Assembly (NCBI GenBank): GCA_013154135.1
Contig: JAADDB010000281.1
Coordinates: 1-12,692, forward strand
Length of the DNA stretch: 12,692 bases
Direction of reading: 5' to 3'
From: Chloroflexota bacterium
GTDB taxonomy: Bacteria > Chloroflexota > Anaerolineae > JAADDB01
The notes under the pieces were generated by a model that worked only from the letters and a program-made list of their open reading frames with translations, ran no database searches and was not told the origin of the DNA. The number at the start of each line of letters is the position of its first letter. Position 1 is the first letter of the stretch. Both the position numbers and the translations under genes were made by a program. Positions 6,681 through 12,692 of this stretch are shown one piece after another.

Positions 6681-7343
6681 ATGACCCGAACACCCAACAC
6701 TCACCGACCACTCATCGTCAAACGCCAAGTGTGCGCCCGCATCCCCACGCGGGAGGGCACCTTCCAACTCTGCCTGTACGAGAACAACCGGGACGACAAG
6801 GAACACCTGGCCCTGGTTGTGGGCGACGTGCGGGGAGAGGGCGTGCTCGTGCGCATCCACTCCGAATGCTTCACCGGCGACGTGCTGGGATCCCTGCGCT
6901 GTGACTGCGGCGAACAACTGCACCGGGCGATGGAACTCATCGCGCGGGAAGGGCGGGGCGTCATCGTCTACCTGCGCCAGGAGGGACGGGGCATCGGCCT
7001 GCTGGACAAACTGCGGGCGTACAACCTCCAGGACCAGGGCTACGACACCGTGGAAGCCAACCTGGCCCTAGGGCATCAGGCCGACGAACGGGACTACGAC
7101 ATCGGCGTCGCCATCCTGCGGGACCTGGGCGTCCGGTCCGTGCGCCTGCTCACCAACAACCCGGCCAAAATCGAAGCCCTGGAAGCCTCGGGCATGCCCG
7201 TGGTCCAGCGGGTTCCCGTGGTCGCGCCCATCCACGCGGAGAACCAGCGCTACATCGAGACCAAAGTCCAGCGCATGCATCACCTGATCAACCTGAGTCA
7301 CCTGCACCTGAACGGGGAGCAACGTCGTCATGGAACCCGTTGA
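6681..7343 (+). CDS. ribA: GTP cyclohydrolase II
   Basis: The protein has 220 residues. It opens the GTP imidazole ring, releasing formate and pyrophosphate, to give 2,5-diamino-6-ribosylamino-4(3H)-pyrimidinone 5'-phosphate, the first riboflavin intermediate. The zinc site is C63, C74 and C76 (RIHSECFTGDVLGSLRCDCG). YLRQEGRGIGLLDKLRAY follows as in the E. coli enzyme, and the catalytic Tyr (Y114, equivalent to E. coli Y105) is present. Divergent paralogues that stop at the formamide intermediate lose this Tyr, so normal chemistry is expected. There is no DHBP synthase (RibB) domain. GAGGAG at 6667-6672 lies eight bases before the start. The gene overlaps the reductase gene by 14 bp. Its neighbours are not the other riboflavin genes, so it may serve a different pathway. 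Confidence 0.93.
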   Translation: MTRTPNTHRPLIVKRQVCARIPTREGTFQLCLYENNRDDKEHLALVVGDVRGEGVLVRIHSECFTGDVLGSLRCDCGEQLHRAMELIAREGRGVIVYLRQEGRGIGLLDKLRAYNLQDQGYDTVEANLALGHQADERDYDIGVAILRDLGVRSVRLLTNNPAKIEALEASGMPVVQRVPVVAPIHAENQRYIETKVQRMHHLINLSHLHLNGEQRRHGTR

Positions 7344-8046
7344 ACACATCCGATCCCAACGCCCGCGGCCGCCCTGCGCCCGTCCCCTGGTCACCATTAC
7401 CTACGCGCAAAGCCTGGACGGAAGCATCGCAGTGCGCGCGGACGCGCCCCTGGCCCTCAGTTGTCCCGAAACCAAGCGCATGACCCACGGGCTGCGATCC
7501 GTGCACGACGCCATCCTCGTGGGCATCAACACCGTCCTCACGGACGACCCCAAACTCACCGCGCGGCGCGTCGGCGGCCCCCACCCCATCCCCGTCGTCC
7601 TGGACACCCGACTGCGCTTTCCCCTGAGCGCGCGGCTCCTGGACCACCCCCGGGGCCTCATCATCGCCACCGGCCCCCACCCGCCAGAGGAGAAGGCCCG
7701 CGCGTTGCGGGATCGGGGCGTCACCCTGGTCGAACTCCCCCTGGGGGATCGGGGATTGGACCTCCACGCGCTCCTGCGGGCCCTGGCCCAGATGGACATC
7801 TGCAGCCTGATGGTCGAAGGGGGCGCGCGCGTCCTCGCCACCTTCCTGCGGGAACGCCTGGCCGACTGGATCGTCCTCACCGTCACCCCCCACCTGGTCG
7901 GAGGCATGCCCGCGCTCGCGGAACCCACCATCCCCTTCCGGCACCCACCCACCCAGGTGGACGCGTTCCCCGCGCTCGCGGATTGGACCTGGACTCGGAT
8001 GGGGCGGGACATGGTCATTTGGGGGAAGGTGCGATGGCCCGGATGA
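7330..8046 (+). CDS. RibD C-terminal type pyrimidine reductase (stand-alone)
   Basis: The protein has 238 residues, entirely of the RibD_C / DHFR-like fold. Recognised stretches are AQSLDGSIAV (about 26-35), GINTVLTDDPKLTAR (about 60-74), PIPVVLDTRLRFP (about 80-92), and LMVEGGARVLATFL followed by LTVTPHLVGG near the C-terminus, which form the NADPH and ribose-phosphate binding sites. It would reduce the ribosyl side chain of an amino-pyrimidine phosphate to ribityl. The deaminase half of bifunctional RibD is absent. It therefore resembles stand-alone reductases such as the archaeal/fungal 2,5-diamino-6-ribosylamino-pyrimidinone phosphate reductase, which act directly on the GTP cyclohydrolase II product. 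The gene directly upstream encodes that cyclohydrolase and overlaps this one. The exact substrate is inferred. Confidence 0.87.
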   Translation: MEPVEHIRSQRPRPPCARPLVTITYAQSLDGSIAVRADAPLALSCPETKRMTHGLRSVHDAILVGINTVLTDDPKLTARRVGGPHPIPVVLDTRLRFPLSARLLDHPRGLIIATGPHPPEEKARALRDRGVTLVELPLGDRGLDLHALLRALAQMDICSLMVEGGARVLATFLRERLADWIVLTVTPHLVGGMPALAEPTIPFRHPPTQVDAFPALADWTWTRMGRDMVIWGKVRWPG

Positions 8047-9401
8047 CGCGACAGGCCCTCTACTTCACGGCCCCGCACCGGGTGGAAATGCGGGAAGAAC
8101 CCGTGCCCGACCCGGGGCCCGGCGAAGTGCGGGTCGCGGTGGCCATGACCGCGATCAGCCCGGGCACGGAAATGCTCATCTACCGGGGTCTCATGCCCCG
8201 GGGCATGAAAGCGGACCCCACCCTCCCCGCGCTTGCAGGCACCCTGGACTACCCCCTCAAGTACGGCTACGCGAGCGTGGGCCGGGTGGAAGCCGTGGGG
8301 CCAGGAGTGGACAAAGCCTGGGTGGGACGGTGGGTGTTCGCGTTTCAGCCCCACCAGAGCCACTACACCGCGCGGGTGGAGGAAGTCTTCCTCCTGCCCG
8401 AGGGACTTGCGCCCGAGGATGCCCTGTTCCTGCCCAACATGGAAACCGCGGTCAACTTCCTCATGGACGGCCGTCCCATGATCGGCGAGCGGGTCGTCGT
8501 CCTGGGCCAGGGCGTCGTGGGCCTGCTGACCACCGGGCTCCTGGCGCGGATGCCCCTGGAGGAACTGGTGGTTGTGGACCGCTACGAACCGCGGTTGGCC
8601 GCGGCCCAGAGGTGGGGCGCGCATCACACCCTCCTCGCAGGGACTGAGGACCTGCAGGGACGACTACACGACATCCTGGGGCCTCCCCAGGGGACCGGCG
8701 GCGCGGACCTGGTGTACGAACTGAGTGGGTCCCCGGACGCGCTGAACCTGGCCATCGGCATCACGGGCTTTGGCGGCCGCATCATCGTGGGGTCCTGGTA
8801 CGGGGAAAAGCGCGCGGCCATCGACCTGGGCGGGCACTTCCACCGCGCGCGGCTGCGCATCATCAGCAGCCAGGTGAGCACCATCGCCGCGGATCACCTC
8901 GCGCGGTGGGACAAAGCGCGACGGCTGGGGGTGGCCTGGCGGCACCTAAAAGACCTGCGGCCCGGGCAACTCATCACCCACCGCTTTCCCGCGACCCGCG
9001 CCGCGGCCGCCTACGCGCACATCGCCGACCATCCTGAGGAAACAATCCAGGTCATCTTGGAGTGGAATGAACAATTACTCGTTACTCGTTATAGGAGCCC
9101 ATCATGTACACCATTGCAGTACAGCGAGACTTCATCGCCCAACACTTCCTCATCGGAGGGAACTGGGGCCCGGAGAACGAGAAACACTCCCACCACTACC
9201 GGGTGGAAGTGCGGATCTCGGGCCGGGAACTGGACGCCCACGGGTACCTGGTGGACATCGTTGACGTGGAGCGCCAACTGGACGCGCTGGTGGCCCGCTA
9301 CCGGGACGCCACCCTCAACGACCTGCCCGAATTCCAGGGACTCAACCCGAGCATCGAGCACTTCGCGCGCATCCTGTGCGAATCCCTGGCCCGGTCGCTG
9401 A
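8034..9401 (+). CDS. MDR-family dehydrogenase with apparent loss of its natural stop
   Basis: The open frame is 455 residues, but the recognisable protein ends at about residue 345. The N-terminal GroES-like part includes EEPVPDPGPGEVRV and AISPGTEMLIYRG. The Cys and His zinc ligands of classical alcohol dehydrogenases are missing (S-P-G-T-E in that place, as in BchC-like members), and there is no four-Cys structural zinc loop. The Rossmann domain has VVVLGQGVVG (G158, G160, G163) and an acidic strand end, VVVDRYEP (D182), favouring NAD(H). FGGRIIVGSWYG is also typical. After IQVILEWNE the frame runs through a heptamer repeat (9074-9091) and then reads the next gene out of frame for about 300 bp. 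The tail is low-complexity Ser/Thr/Trp/Arg. It starts within the reductase gene. ATG 8043 (ATGA overlap) is an alternative start. Confidence 0.8.
   Translation: MARMTRQALYFTAPHRVEMREEPVPDPGPGEVRVAVAMTAISPGTEMLIYRGLMPRGMKADPTLPALAGTLDYPLKYGYASVGRVEAVGPGVDKAWVGRWVFAFQPHQSHYTARVEEVFLLPEGLAPEDALFLPNMETAVNFLMDGRPMIGERVVVLGQGVVGLLTTGLLARMPLEELVVVDRYEPRLAAAQRWGAHHTLLAGTEDLQGRLHDILGPPQGTGGADLVYELSGSPDALNLAIGITGFGGRIIVGSWYGEKRAAIDLGGHFHRARLRIISSQVSTIAADHLARWDKARRLGVAWRHLKDLRPGQLITHRFPATRAAAAYAHIADHPEETIQVILEWNEQLLVTRYRSPSCTPLQYSETSSPNTSSSEGTGARRTRNTPTTTGWKCGSRAGNWTPTGTWWTSLTWSANWTRWWPATGTPPSTTCPNSRDSTRASSTSRASCANPWPGR
9074..9091. repeat. Heptamer tandem repeat (ACTCGTT type) at a gene end
   Basis: ATT precedes two exact ACTCGTT units (9077-9083, 9084-9090). 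It sits exactly where the dehydrogenase homology stops and just before the ribosome binding site of the PTPS-like gene. Confidence 0.75.
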
Positions 9402-9484
9402 ACCAACCGAACGTGGAACAGATCGCGGTGCGCGTCTGGGAGAACGACATCGCTTGGGCGGAGTACCGGAAGGATGGTGGTTAG
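9104..9484 (+). CDS. 6-pyruvoyl-tetrahydropterin synthase / QueD family protein lacking the usual catalytic Cys
   Basis: The protein has 126 residues, normal for the family. H14 (FIAQHF) and H28/H30 (KHSHHY) fit the three zinc-binding histidines. The common motif is C-x3-H-G-H. Here the Cys position is E24 and the Gly is S29. Conserved later parts are YLVDIVDVERQLDAL, LNDLPEFQGLNPSIEHFA and VRVWENDIAW (E113 region), covering the pterin anchor and the oligomer core. A Glu in place of the Cys is a mark of the PTPS-III type, which cleaves the dihydroneopterin side chain to give the folate precursor, so a simple QueD or BH4 role is unlikely. GGAG at 9093-9096, seven bases before the ATG, supports the start. 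Substrates may come from the upstream cyclohydrolase/reductase genes. Confidence 0.85.
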   Translation: MYTIAVQRDFIAQHFLIGGNWGPENEKHSHHYRVEVRISGRELDAHGYLVDIVDVERQLDALVARYRDATLNDLPEFQGLNPSIEHFARILCESLARSLNQPNVEQIAVRVWENDIAWAEYRKDGG

Positions 9485-9535
9485 CGGATGGCAGATAGCA
9501 GATGGCGGATGGCAGTTGGCAGGTGGCGGTTGGCC
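9473..9535. repeat. Nine in-phase heptamers (GATGGCA type)
   Basis: The units are GATGGTG, GTTAGCG, GATGGCA, GATAGCA, GATGGCG, GATGGCA, GTTGGCA, GGTGGCG and GTTGGCC. The array starts inside the last codons of the PTPS-like gene and supplies its TAG stop (9482-9484). Confidence 0.8.
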
Positions 9536-9558
9536 GATCACAAACATCACAACAAATG

Positions 9559-9579
9559 ACGCATCACGCATCACGCACC
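9559..9579. repeat. Three in-phase heptamers (ACGCATC type)
   Basis: ACGCATC, ACGCATC and ACGCACC end two bases before the first likely start codon of the glycosyltransferase gene and occupy the place where a ribosome binding site would be. Confidence 0.75.
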
Positions 9580-9581
9580 AT

Positions 9582-10691
9582 ATGCCTATGCGCATCGGAT
9601 TGATTATTTACGGTTCCATCGACACCCTGTCCGGCGGATTCCTGTACGACCGCCAACTTGTGCGCGCGCTCCAACGGCGGGGACACACTGTCCAGGTCAT
9701 CTCCTTTCCCTGGCGAGGCTACGCGCAACACCTGGCCCACAACATCCGCCCCGACATCTGGCACCGCCTTCGCCAAGCCAACGTGGACCTCTGGCTCCAG
9801 GACGAACTCAACCACCCCTCCCTGGTGCTGCTCAACCGCGGTCTGCGCCGCGACCACCCCGCGCCCATCATCAGCATCGTCCACCACCTGCGCCAGGACG
9901 AAGTCCATCCCCCGGCGGTCCGCCGGATCTACCGCTGGGTGGAGAACGCCTACCTGCGCGGGGTCCACGGCTTCATCTTCAACAGCCGCACCACCCGCGA
10001 GCGCGTGCACACCGTCCTGGGCCGCGCGGCCGAGGGCATCGTCGCCTACCCCGCGGCCGACCACCTGACCGGATCCCGCGCGGTCCCCTTCCTCACCCCC
10101 GACGAGGTGCGCGCCCGCGCGCTCGAGGATGGCCCCCTGCGCGCGGTCTTCCTGGGCAACCTGATCCCGCGCAAAGGACTCCACACCCTCATCCGCGCGC
10201 TGGCCCACCTCCCCCGCGGGAGCGTCACCCTGGACATCGTGGGCCGAGAGGATGTGGACCGCGCGTACAGCACGCGCGTGCGTCGGCTGGTGCAACAACA
10301 CGGCCTGACCACGGCCGTGCGCTTTTGGGGATACCTGGATCAGGGTGATCTGCACCGCCTGATCCGTCGTATGCACCTATTGGCCGTGCCCTCCCAGTAC
10401 GAGGGTTTTGGCATTGTCTACCTGGAGGGCATGGCCTTTGGCCTGCCCGCGATCGCGGGGAATCGGGGGGCCGCGCACGAGATCGTCACGCCCGGGGAAA
10501 ACGGCGAGTTGGTCCCCCCGGAGGAACCTGAGGTCCTGGGCCGCCACCTGATCGCGCTGCACCGGGACCGGGAACGCCTGAGCCGCATGGGCATCGCGGC
10601 CCTCGAGCGCTTTCGACGCCATCCCACCTGGGAGGAAAGCATGGGCCGGGCCGTTCAATGGCTGGAAACGTGGGCCCCGCGCCCGTCCTGA
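9582..10691 (+). CDS. GT4-type glycosyltransferase (GT-B fold)
   Basis: The protein has 369 residues, the usual size. The N-terminal domain starts with MRIGLIIYG and SGGFLYDRQLVRAL, the family's first strand and glycine-rich acceptor loop. The C-terminal donor domain has FLGNLIPRKGLHTLIRAL (the typical G-R/N-L-x-x-x-K-G stretch), VRFWGYLDQGDL, and the retaining GT4 E-x7-E motif at E274 to E282 (EGFGIVYLE) with GLPAIAGNRGAAHEIV after it. It would transfer a sugar from a nucleotide donor to an unknown acceptor on the cytoplasmic side. The frame is open back to 9474, but that part is translated heptamer repeat, so ATG 9582 or 9588 is the likely start. No clear Shine-Dalgarno sequence is seen. 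Neighbours suggest a glycolipid or glycosylated envelope product. Confidence 0.9.
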   Translation: MPMRIGLIIYGSIDTLSGGFLYDRQLVRALQRRGHTVQVISFPWRGYAQHLAHNIRPDIWHRLRQANVDLWLQDELNHPSLVLLNRGLRRDHPAPIISIVHHLRQDEVHPPAVRRIYRWVENAYLRGVHGFIFNSRTTRERVHTVLGRAAEGIVAYPAADHLTGSRAVPFLTPDEVRARALEDGPLRAVFLGNLIPRKGLHTLIRALAHLPRGSVTLDIVGREDVDRAYSTRVRRLVQQHGLTTAVRFWGYLDQGDLHRLIRRMHLLAVPSQYEGFGIVYLEGMAFGLPAIAGNRGAAHEIVTPGENGELVPPEEPEVLGRHLIALHRDRERLSRMGIAALERFRRHPTWEESMGRAVQWLETWAPRPS

Positions 10692-10744
10692 AGGCCGAAC
10701 AGCCCGGCCCATCCCAGAACAACCGAGAGGATCAACAAGGTCAC

Positions 10745-12505
10745 ATGCAACACACCATGTCACAGACCGCACACACCCTGCACCATCTGGGGGCCCTCCT
10801 CCGACGGGGCACACGCGCGCTGAGCCCGCGGCGGCACCCCGCGCTCTGGTTCTGGACCCTGGCCTTCCTCCTCAACGGCCTCCTCTTCCTCCCCTTCTAC
10901 CTGATCCCCGTCCCCCACCTGAGACTGGTCCCCAGGCCCTTGCTCACGCCGTCCACCTGGGTCTACCGCACCACGGGCGACCTCTGGCGCGTCCACGCGG
11001 AATGGGTGATCCTCCTCACCGCGTGGGTGTTCACCGCTCGCCGGAGGGGGCACCGGGGGTATCGCGTCCTGACCGCGGGGTTGGCCCTCTACTACACGCT
11101 GGCCCTGGTCTACCACATCTACGCGGCCGCGATGATGGGGCTCTACCACACCACGCCCAACATCTACAACGACTACGCGTTCATCGTCGGCGGCCTGCGG
11201 TTCGTCGTGGACGCGCTGCGCCTGCCCTGGTACGCCTACCTCCTCGCGGGGAGCGCGATCCTCCTCCTCATCCTGGGCATCCGCGCGATCCTGCGGGAAC
11301 TCCTTCGGGTGGACACCGAACGCCTGGGCAGGGGCACACGGTTCGCCCTGGTGGGACTCAGCCTGCTGGCCCTGGGACAGGGGATTCTCTTCCGCGAGGA
11401 GATTGCGGACCCGTACATGGAAGTCCACAGCCTCACCGCGGAGATCGTCAGCAACGTCCGCGCGAGCCTCCAATCCCGGCAGGATGTGGCCGACATCACC
11501 CGCTACAACCCGTACACCGCGCACGACTATTCGGCCTACACCCTCGCCGACCGCCCGGACATCTACCTGATTTTCGTCGAATCCTACGGCAGCATCCTGT
11601 ACACCGACCCCTTCTACCGGGACACGTACACAGAACTCCTGGCCCAATGGGAAGAACGGCTGCGGGATCGGGGCTGGCACATGGCCACCACCCTGAGCGA
11701 ATCCCCCACCTGGGGCGGCGGATCCTGGATGGCCTACACCAGCGCCATGTTCGGCCTGCGCATCTCCCAACAGGCCGAATACCTGGCCCTGCGGGAGAAG
11801 TACCAGCACATGCCCTACCCCAACCTGGGGCGCTTCCTCCACAGCCGGGGCTACGAATACGTGTGGGTCGTGCCCATCACCCGCCAACTGTCGGCCCGGG
11901 AGGATGAGGAGAACCGCCGCTTCTACGGCGCGGACCGCTGGATCACCTTCTCCGACCTGGATTACCACGGCCCCCTGTACGGCTGGGGCCCGTCCCCGCC
12001 GGACCAGTACACCCTGGGCTACATCGGGGACCTGACGCGCGACGCGGGAACACCTCTCTTCCTCTTCTTCCTGACCCAGACGTCCCACTACCCCTGGGTG
12101 CCCTTGCCCCCGGTGGTGGAGGACTGGCGTTCCCTCGCGCACATGCGCCTGGACGGGGGCTCTCTGAGCGAGGAGGCCCAAAAGCGGCTCTCCTTCACCC
12201 AGACGCGACGGAATTACCTGAATGCGATCACCTACGACCTGAACATGCTGGGGGAATTCATCCTGAGCCTGGAGGACCGGGACGCGCTGGTCATCCTCAT
12301 GGGCGATCACCAACCGCCCGCGGTCACCGCGCGGTCGGATGGCTACGCGACGCCAGTGCACATCCTCAGCCGCGACGCGCGGCGGGTGGAACGCTTCACG
12401 GCCTACGGCTTCCGCGCCGGCCTCCTCCTGGACCATCCCACTTCCACCATGCGGCACGAGGAGTTGTACGAAATGATGGTGAATGAGCTAACGAGTAACG
12501 AGTAA
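10745..12505 (+). CDS. Membrane-anchored sulfatase / LTA-synthase-like protein
   Basis: The protein has 586 residues. About five hydrophobic helices lie in residues 34-215 (roughly 34-53, 85-98, 108-130, 163-182, 200-215), followed by an extracytoplasmic alkaline-phosphatase-superfamily domain, the LtaS/MdoB layout. Metal-site motifs are YLIFVESYG (E279), TQTSHYPW (H448) and MGDHQPP (D521, H522). The nucleophile should be a Thr/Ser in the stretch SESPTWGGGSWMAYTS (318-333), but I cannot say which. LtaS relatives transfer phosphoglycerol from phosphatidylglycerol, and others transfer phosphoethanolamine or hydrolyse esters. With a CDP-alcohol phosphatidyltransferase upstream, transfer of a phospho-alcohol onto an envelope glycan is plausible. 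The last residues, LTSNE, and the TAA stop are encoded by heptamer repeats. AAGG 10737-10740 is four bases from the chosen ATG, and ATG 10757 is an alternative. Confidence 0.87.
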   Translation: MQHTMSQTAHTLHHLGALLRRGTRALSPRRHPALWFWTLAFLLNGLLFLPFYLIPVPHLRLVPRPLLTPSTWVYRTTGDLWRVHAEWVILLTAWVFTARRRGHRGYRVLTAGLALYYTLALVYHIYAAAMMGLYHTTPNIYNDYAFIVGGLRFVVDALRLPWYAYLLAGSAILLLILGIRAILRELLRVDTERLGRGTRFALVGLSLLALGQGILFREEIADPYMEVHSLTAEIVSNVRASLQSRQDVADITRYNPYTAHDYSAYTLADRPDIYLIFVESYGSILYTDPFYRDTYTELLAQWEERLRDRGWHMATTLSESPTWGGGSWMAYTSAMFGLRISQQAEYLALREKYQHMPYPNLGRFLHSRGYEYVWVVPITRQLSAREDEENRRFYGADRWITFSDLDYHGPLYGWGPSPPDQYTLGYIGDLTRDAGTPLFLFFLTQTSHYPWVPLPPVVEDWRSLAHMRLDGGSLSEEAQKRLSFTQTRRNYLNAITYDLNMLGEFILSLEDRDALVILMGDHQPPAVTARSDGYATPVHILSRDARRVERFTAYGFRAGLLLDHPTSTMRHEELYEMMVNELTSNE

Positions 12506-12510
12506 CGATT
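12490..12510. repeat. Heptamer tandem repeat (AACGAGT type, inverted relative to 9074)
   Basis: AACGAGT, AACGAGT and AACGATT are in perfect phase. They are the reverse complement of the TTACTCG heptamers at 4377-4400 and 9074-9091. They provide the stop codon TAA (12503-12505) of the sulfatase-like gene. Confidence 0.75.
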
Positions 12511-12518
12511 AGGAAAGA

Positions 12519-12599
12519 ACGGTTTTGTGGGCGTGGCGGCACGGGGCGAGGACGTGGGTATCCTGCCCAGGAGCGGACCCGTCCGCCGCCACGAACCGT
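12519..12599. other. Nested palindromic element, possible structured RNA or terminator-like hairpin
   Basis: Four stems are nested: ACGGTT (12519-12524) with AACCGT (12594-12599), GTGGCGGC (12533-12540) with GCCGCCAC (12585-12592), GAC..GGGT (12551-12559, two-base bulge) with ACCCGTC (12577-12583), and TCCT (12561-12564) with AGGA (12569-12572). It lies 14 bp after the sulfatase stop codon and before the rightward promoter. No T-run follows, so it is not a classical intrinsic terminator, though it could end or protect the operon transcript. A mobile palindromic repeat is the other option. I do not recognise it as any RNA family. Confidence 0.5.
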
Positions 12600-12621
12600 C
12601 GGGCCTTATCCGTCGCGATAG

Positions 12622-12635
12622 ACGATGAACGATGA
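12622..12635. repeat. Short heptamer repeat (ACGATGA x2)
   Basis: Two exact adjacent ACGATGA units lie eight bases before the -35 box of the rightward promoter. They share the 7-bp period of the other repeats in the window. Confidence 0.55.
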
Positions 12636-12642
12636 AGTGCGT

Positions 12643-12671
12643 TTGACCTTCCGGCGCCCTTGGCGTACTAT
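12643..12671 (+). promoter_or_regulatory. Sigma70-type promoter reading rightward out of the window
   Basis: TTGACC (12643-12648) and TACTAT (12666-12671) are separated by exactly 17 bp. Both hexamers are close to the housekeeping consensus, in GC-rich surroundings where such matches are uncommon. The gene it would drive starts beyond the right edge. Confidence 0.6.
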
Positions 12672-12692
12672 TGGGGGGAAATCCTCGCCAAG

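Noticed and set aside
9474..9581. N-terminal extension of the glycosyltransferase
   Set aside because: It is translated heptamer repeat (Gly/Trp-rich). The family's first strand begins at MRIGLIIYG.
10760..12457. 565-codon - strand open frame opposite the sulfatase-like gene
   Set aside because: GC-rich shadow with Val/Gly/Glu-rich composition and no motif. The + strand frame has conserved metal-site residues.

Overview
The window joins two kinds of DNA. The left third (about 1-4242) is AT-rich and holds four genes on the + strand. The rest (about 4500-12692) is very GC-rich, with strong G/C third-position bias, and holds eight tightly packed + strand genes. No gene on the - strand is supported. 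The GC-rich gene set, together with in-phase 7-bp repeats at several gene junctions, suggests a Chloroflexota-type bacterium (possibly Anaerolineae). That assignment is an inference from style and content, not from a marker gene.

Left region (28-4236): this looks like one very large integron gene cassette. A 60-bp attC site sits at 4183-4242, with GCCTAAC / GTTAGGC simple-site arms, an imperfect inner stem with one extrahelical G, and a short loop. The right half of a second attC ends at 33 with the same GTTAGGC core. Between them lie a 68-residue peptide gene (104-310), a radical SAM/SPASM enzyme with a PqqD-like N-terminal domain (404-1732), an MFS exporter (1765-3006) and a HELTH zinc metallopeptidase (2981-4168). 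The natural reading is a complete RiPP (ribosomally made, post-translationally modified peptide) pathway: precursor, modifying enzyme, exporter and leader-removing protease. A whole biosynthetic pathway on a single mobile cassette is the most striking thing here. I do not recognise this precursor family.

Middle (4243-4543): a stretch of about 300 bp with no convincing gene. It holds a GC hairpin, in-phase heptamers and a run of C-tracts.

Right region (4544-12505): a likely operon. It encodes a CDP-alcohol phosphatidyltransferase, a YbhN/UPF0104-type membrane protein, GTP cyclohydrolase II (ribA-like), a stand-alone RibD-type reductase, a zinc-ligand-poor MDR dehydrogenase, a 6-pyruvoyl-tetrahydropterin-synthase homologue without the usual cysteine, a GT4 glycosyltransferase, and a membrane-anchored sulfatase/LTA-synthase-like protein. 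The four central enzymes look like a pyrimidine/pteridine branch starting from GTP. The flanking genes look like lipid or envelope-polymer chemistry. Whether the two halves form one pathway is unknown. Heptamer repeats supply or remove stop codons at three gene ends. The right edge has a nested palindrome (12519-12599) and a good sigma70-type promoter (12643-12671) for a gene outside the window.
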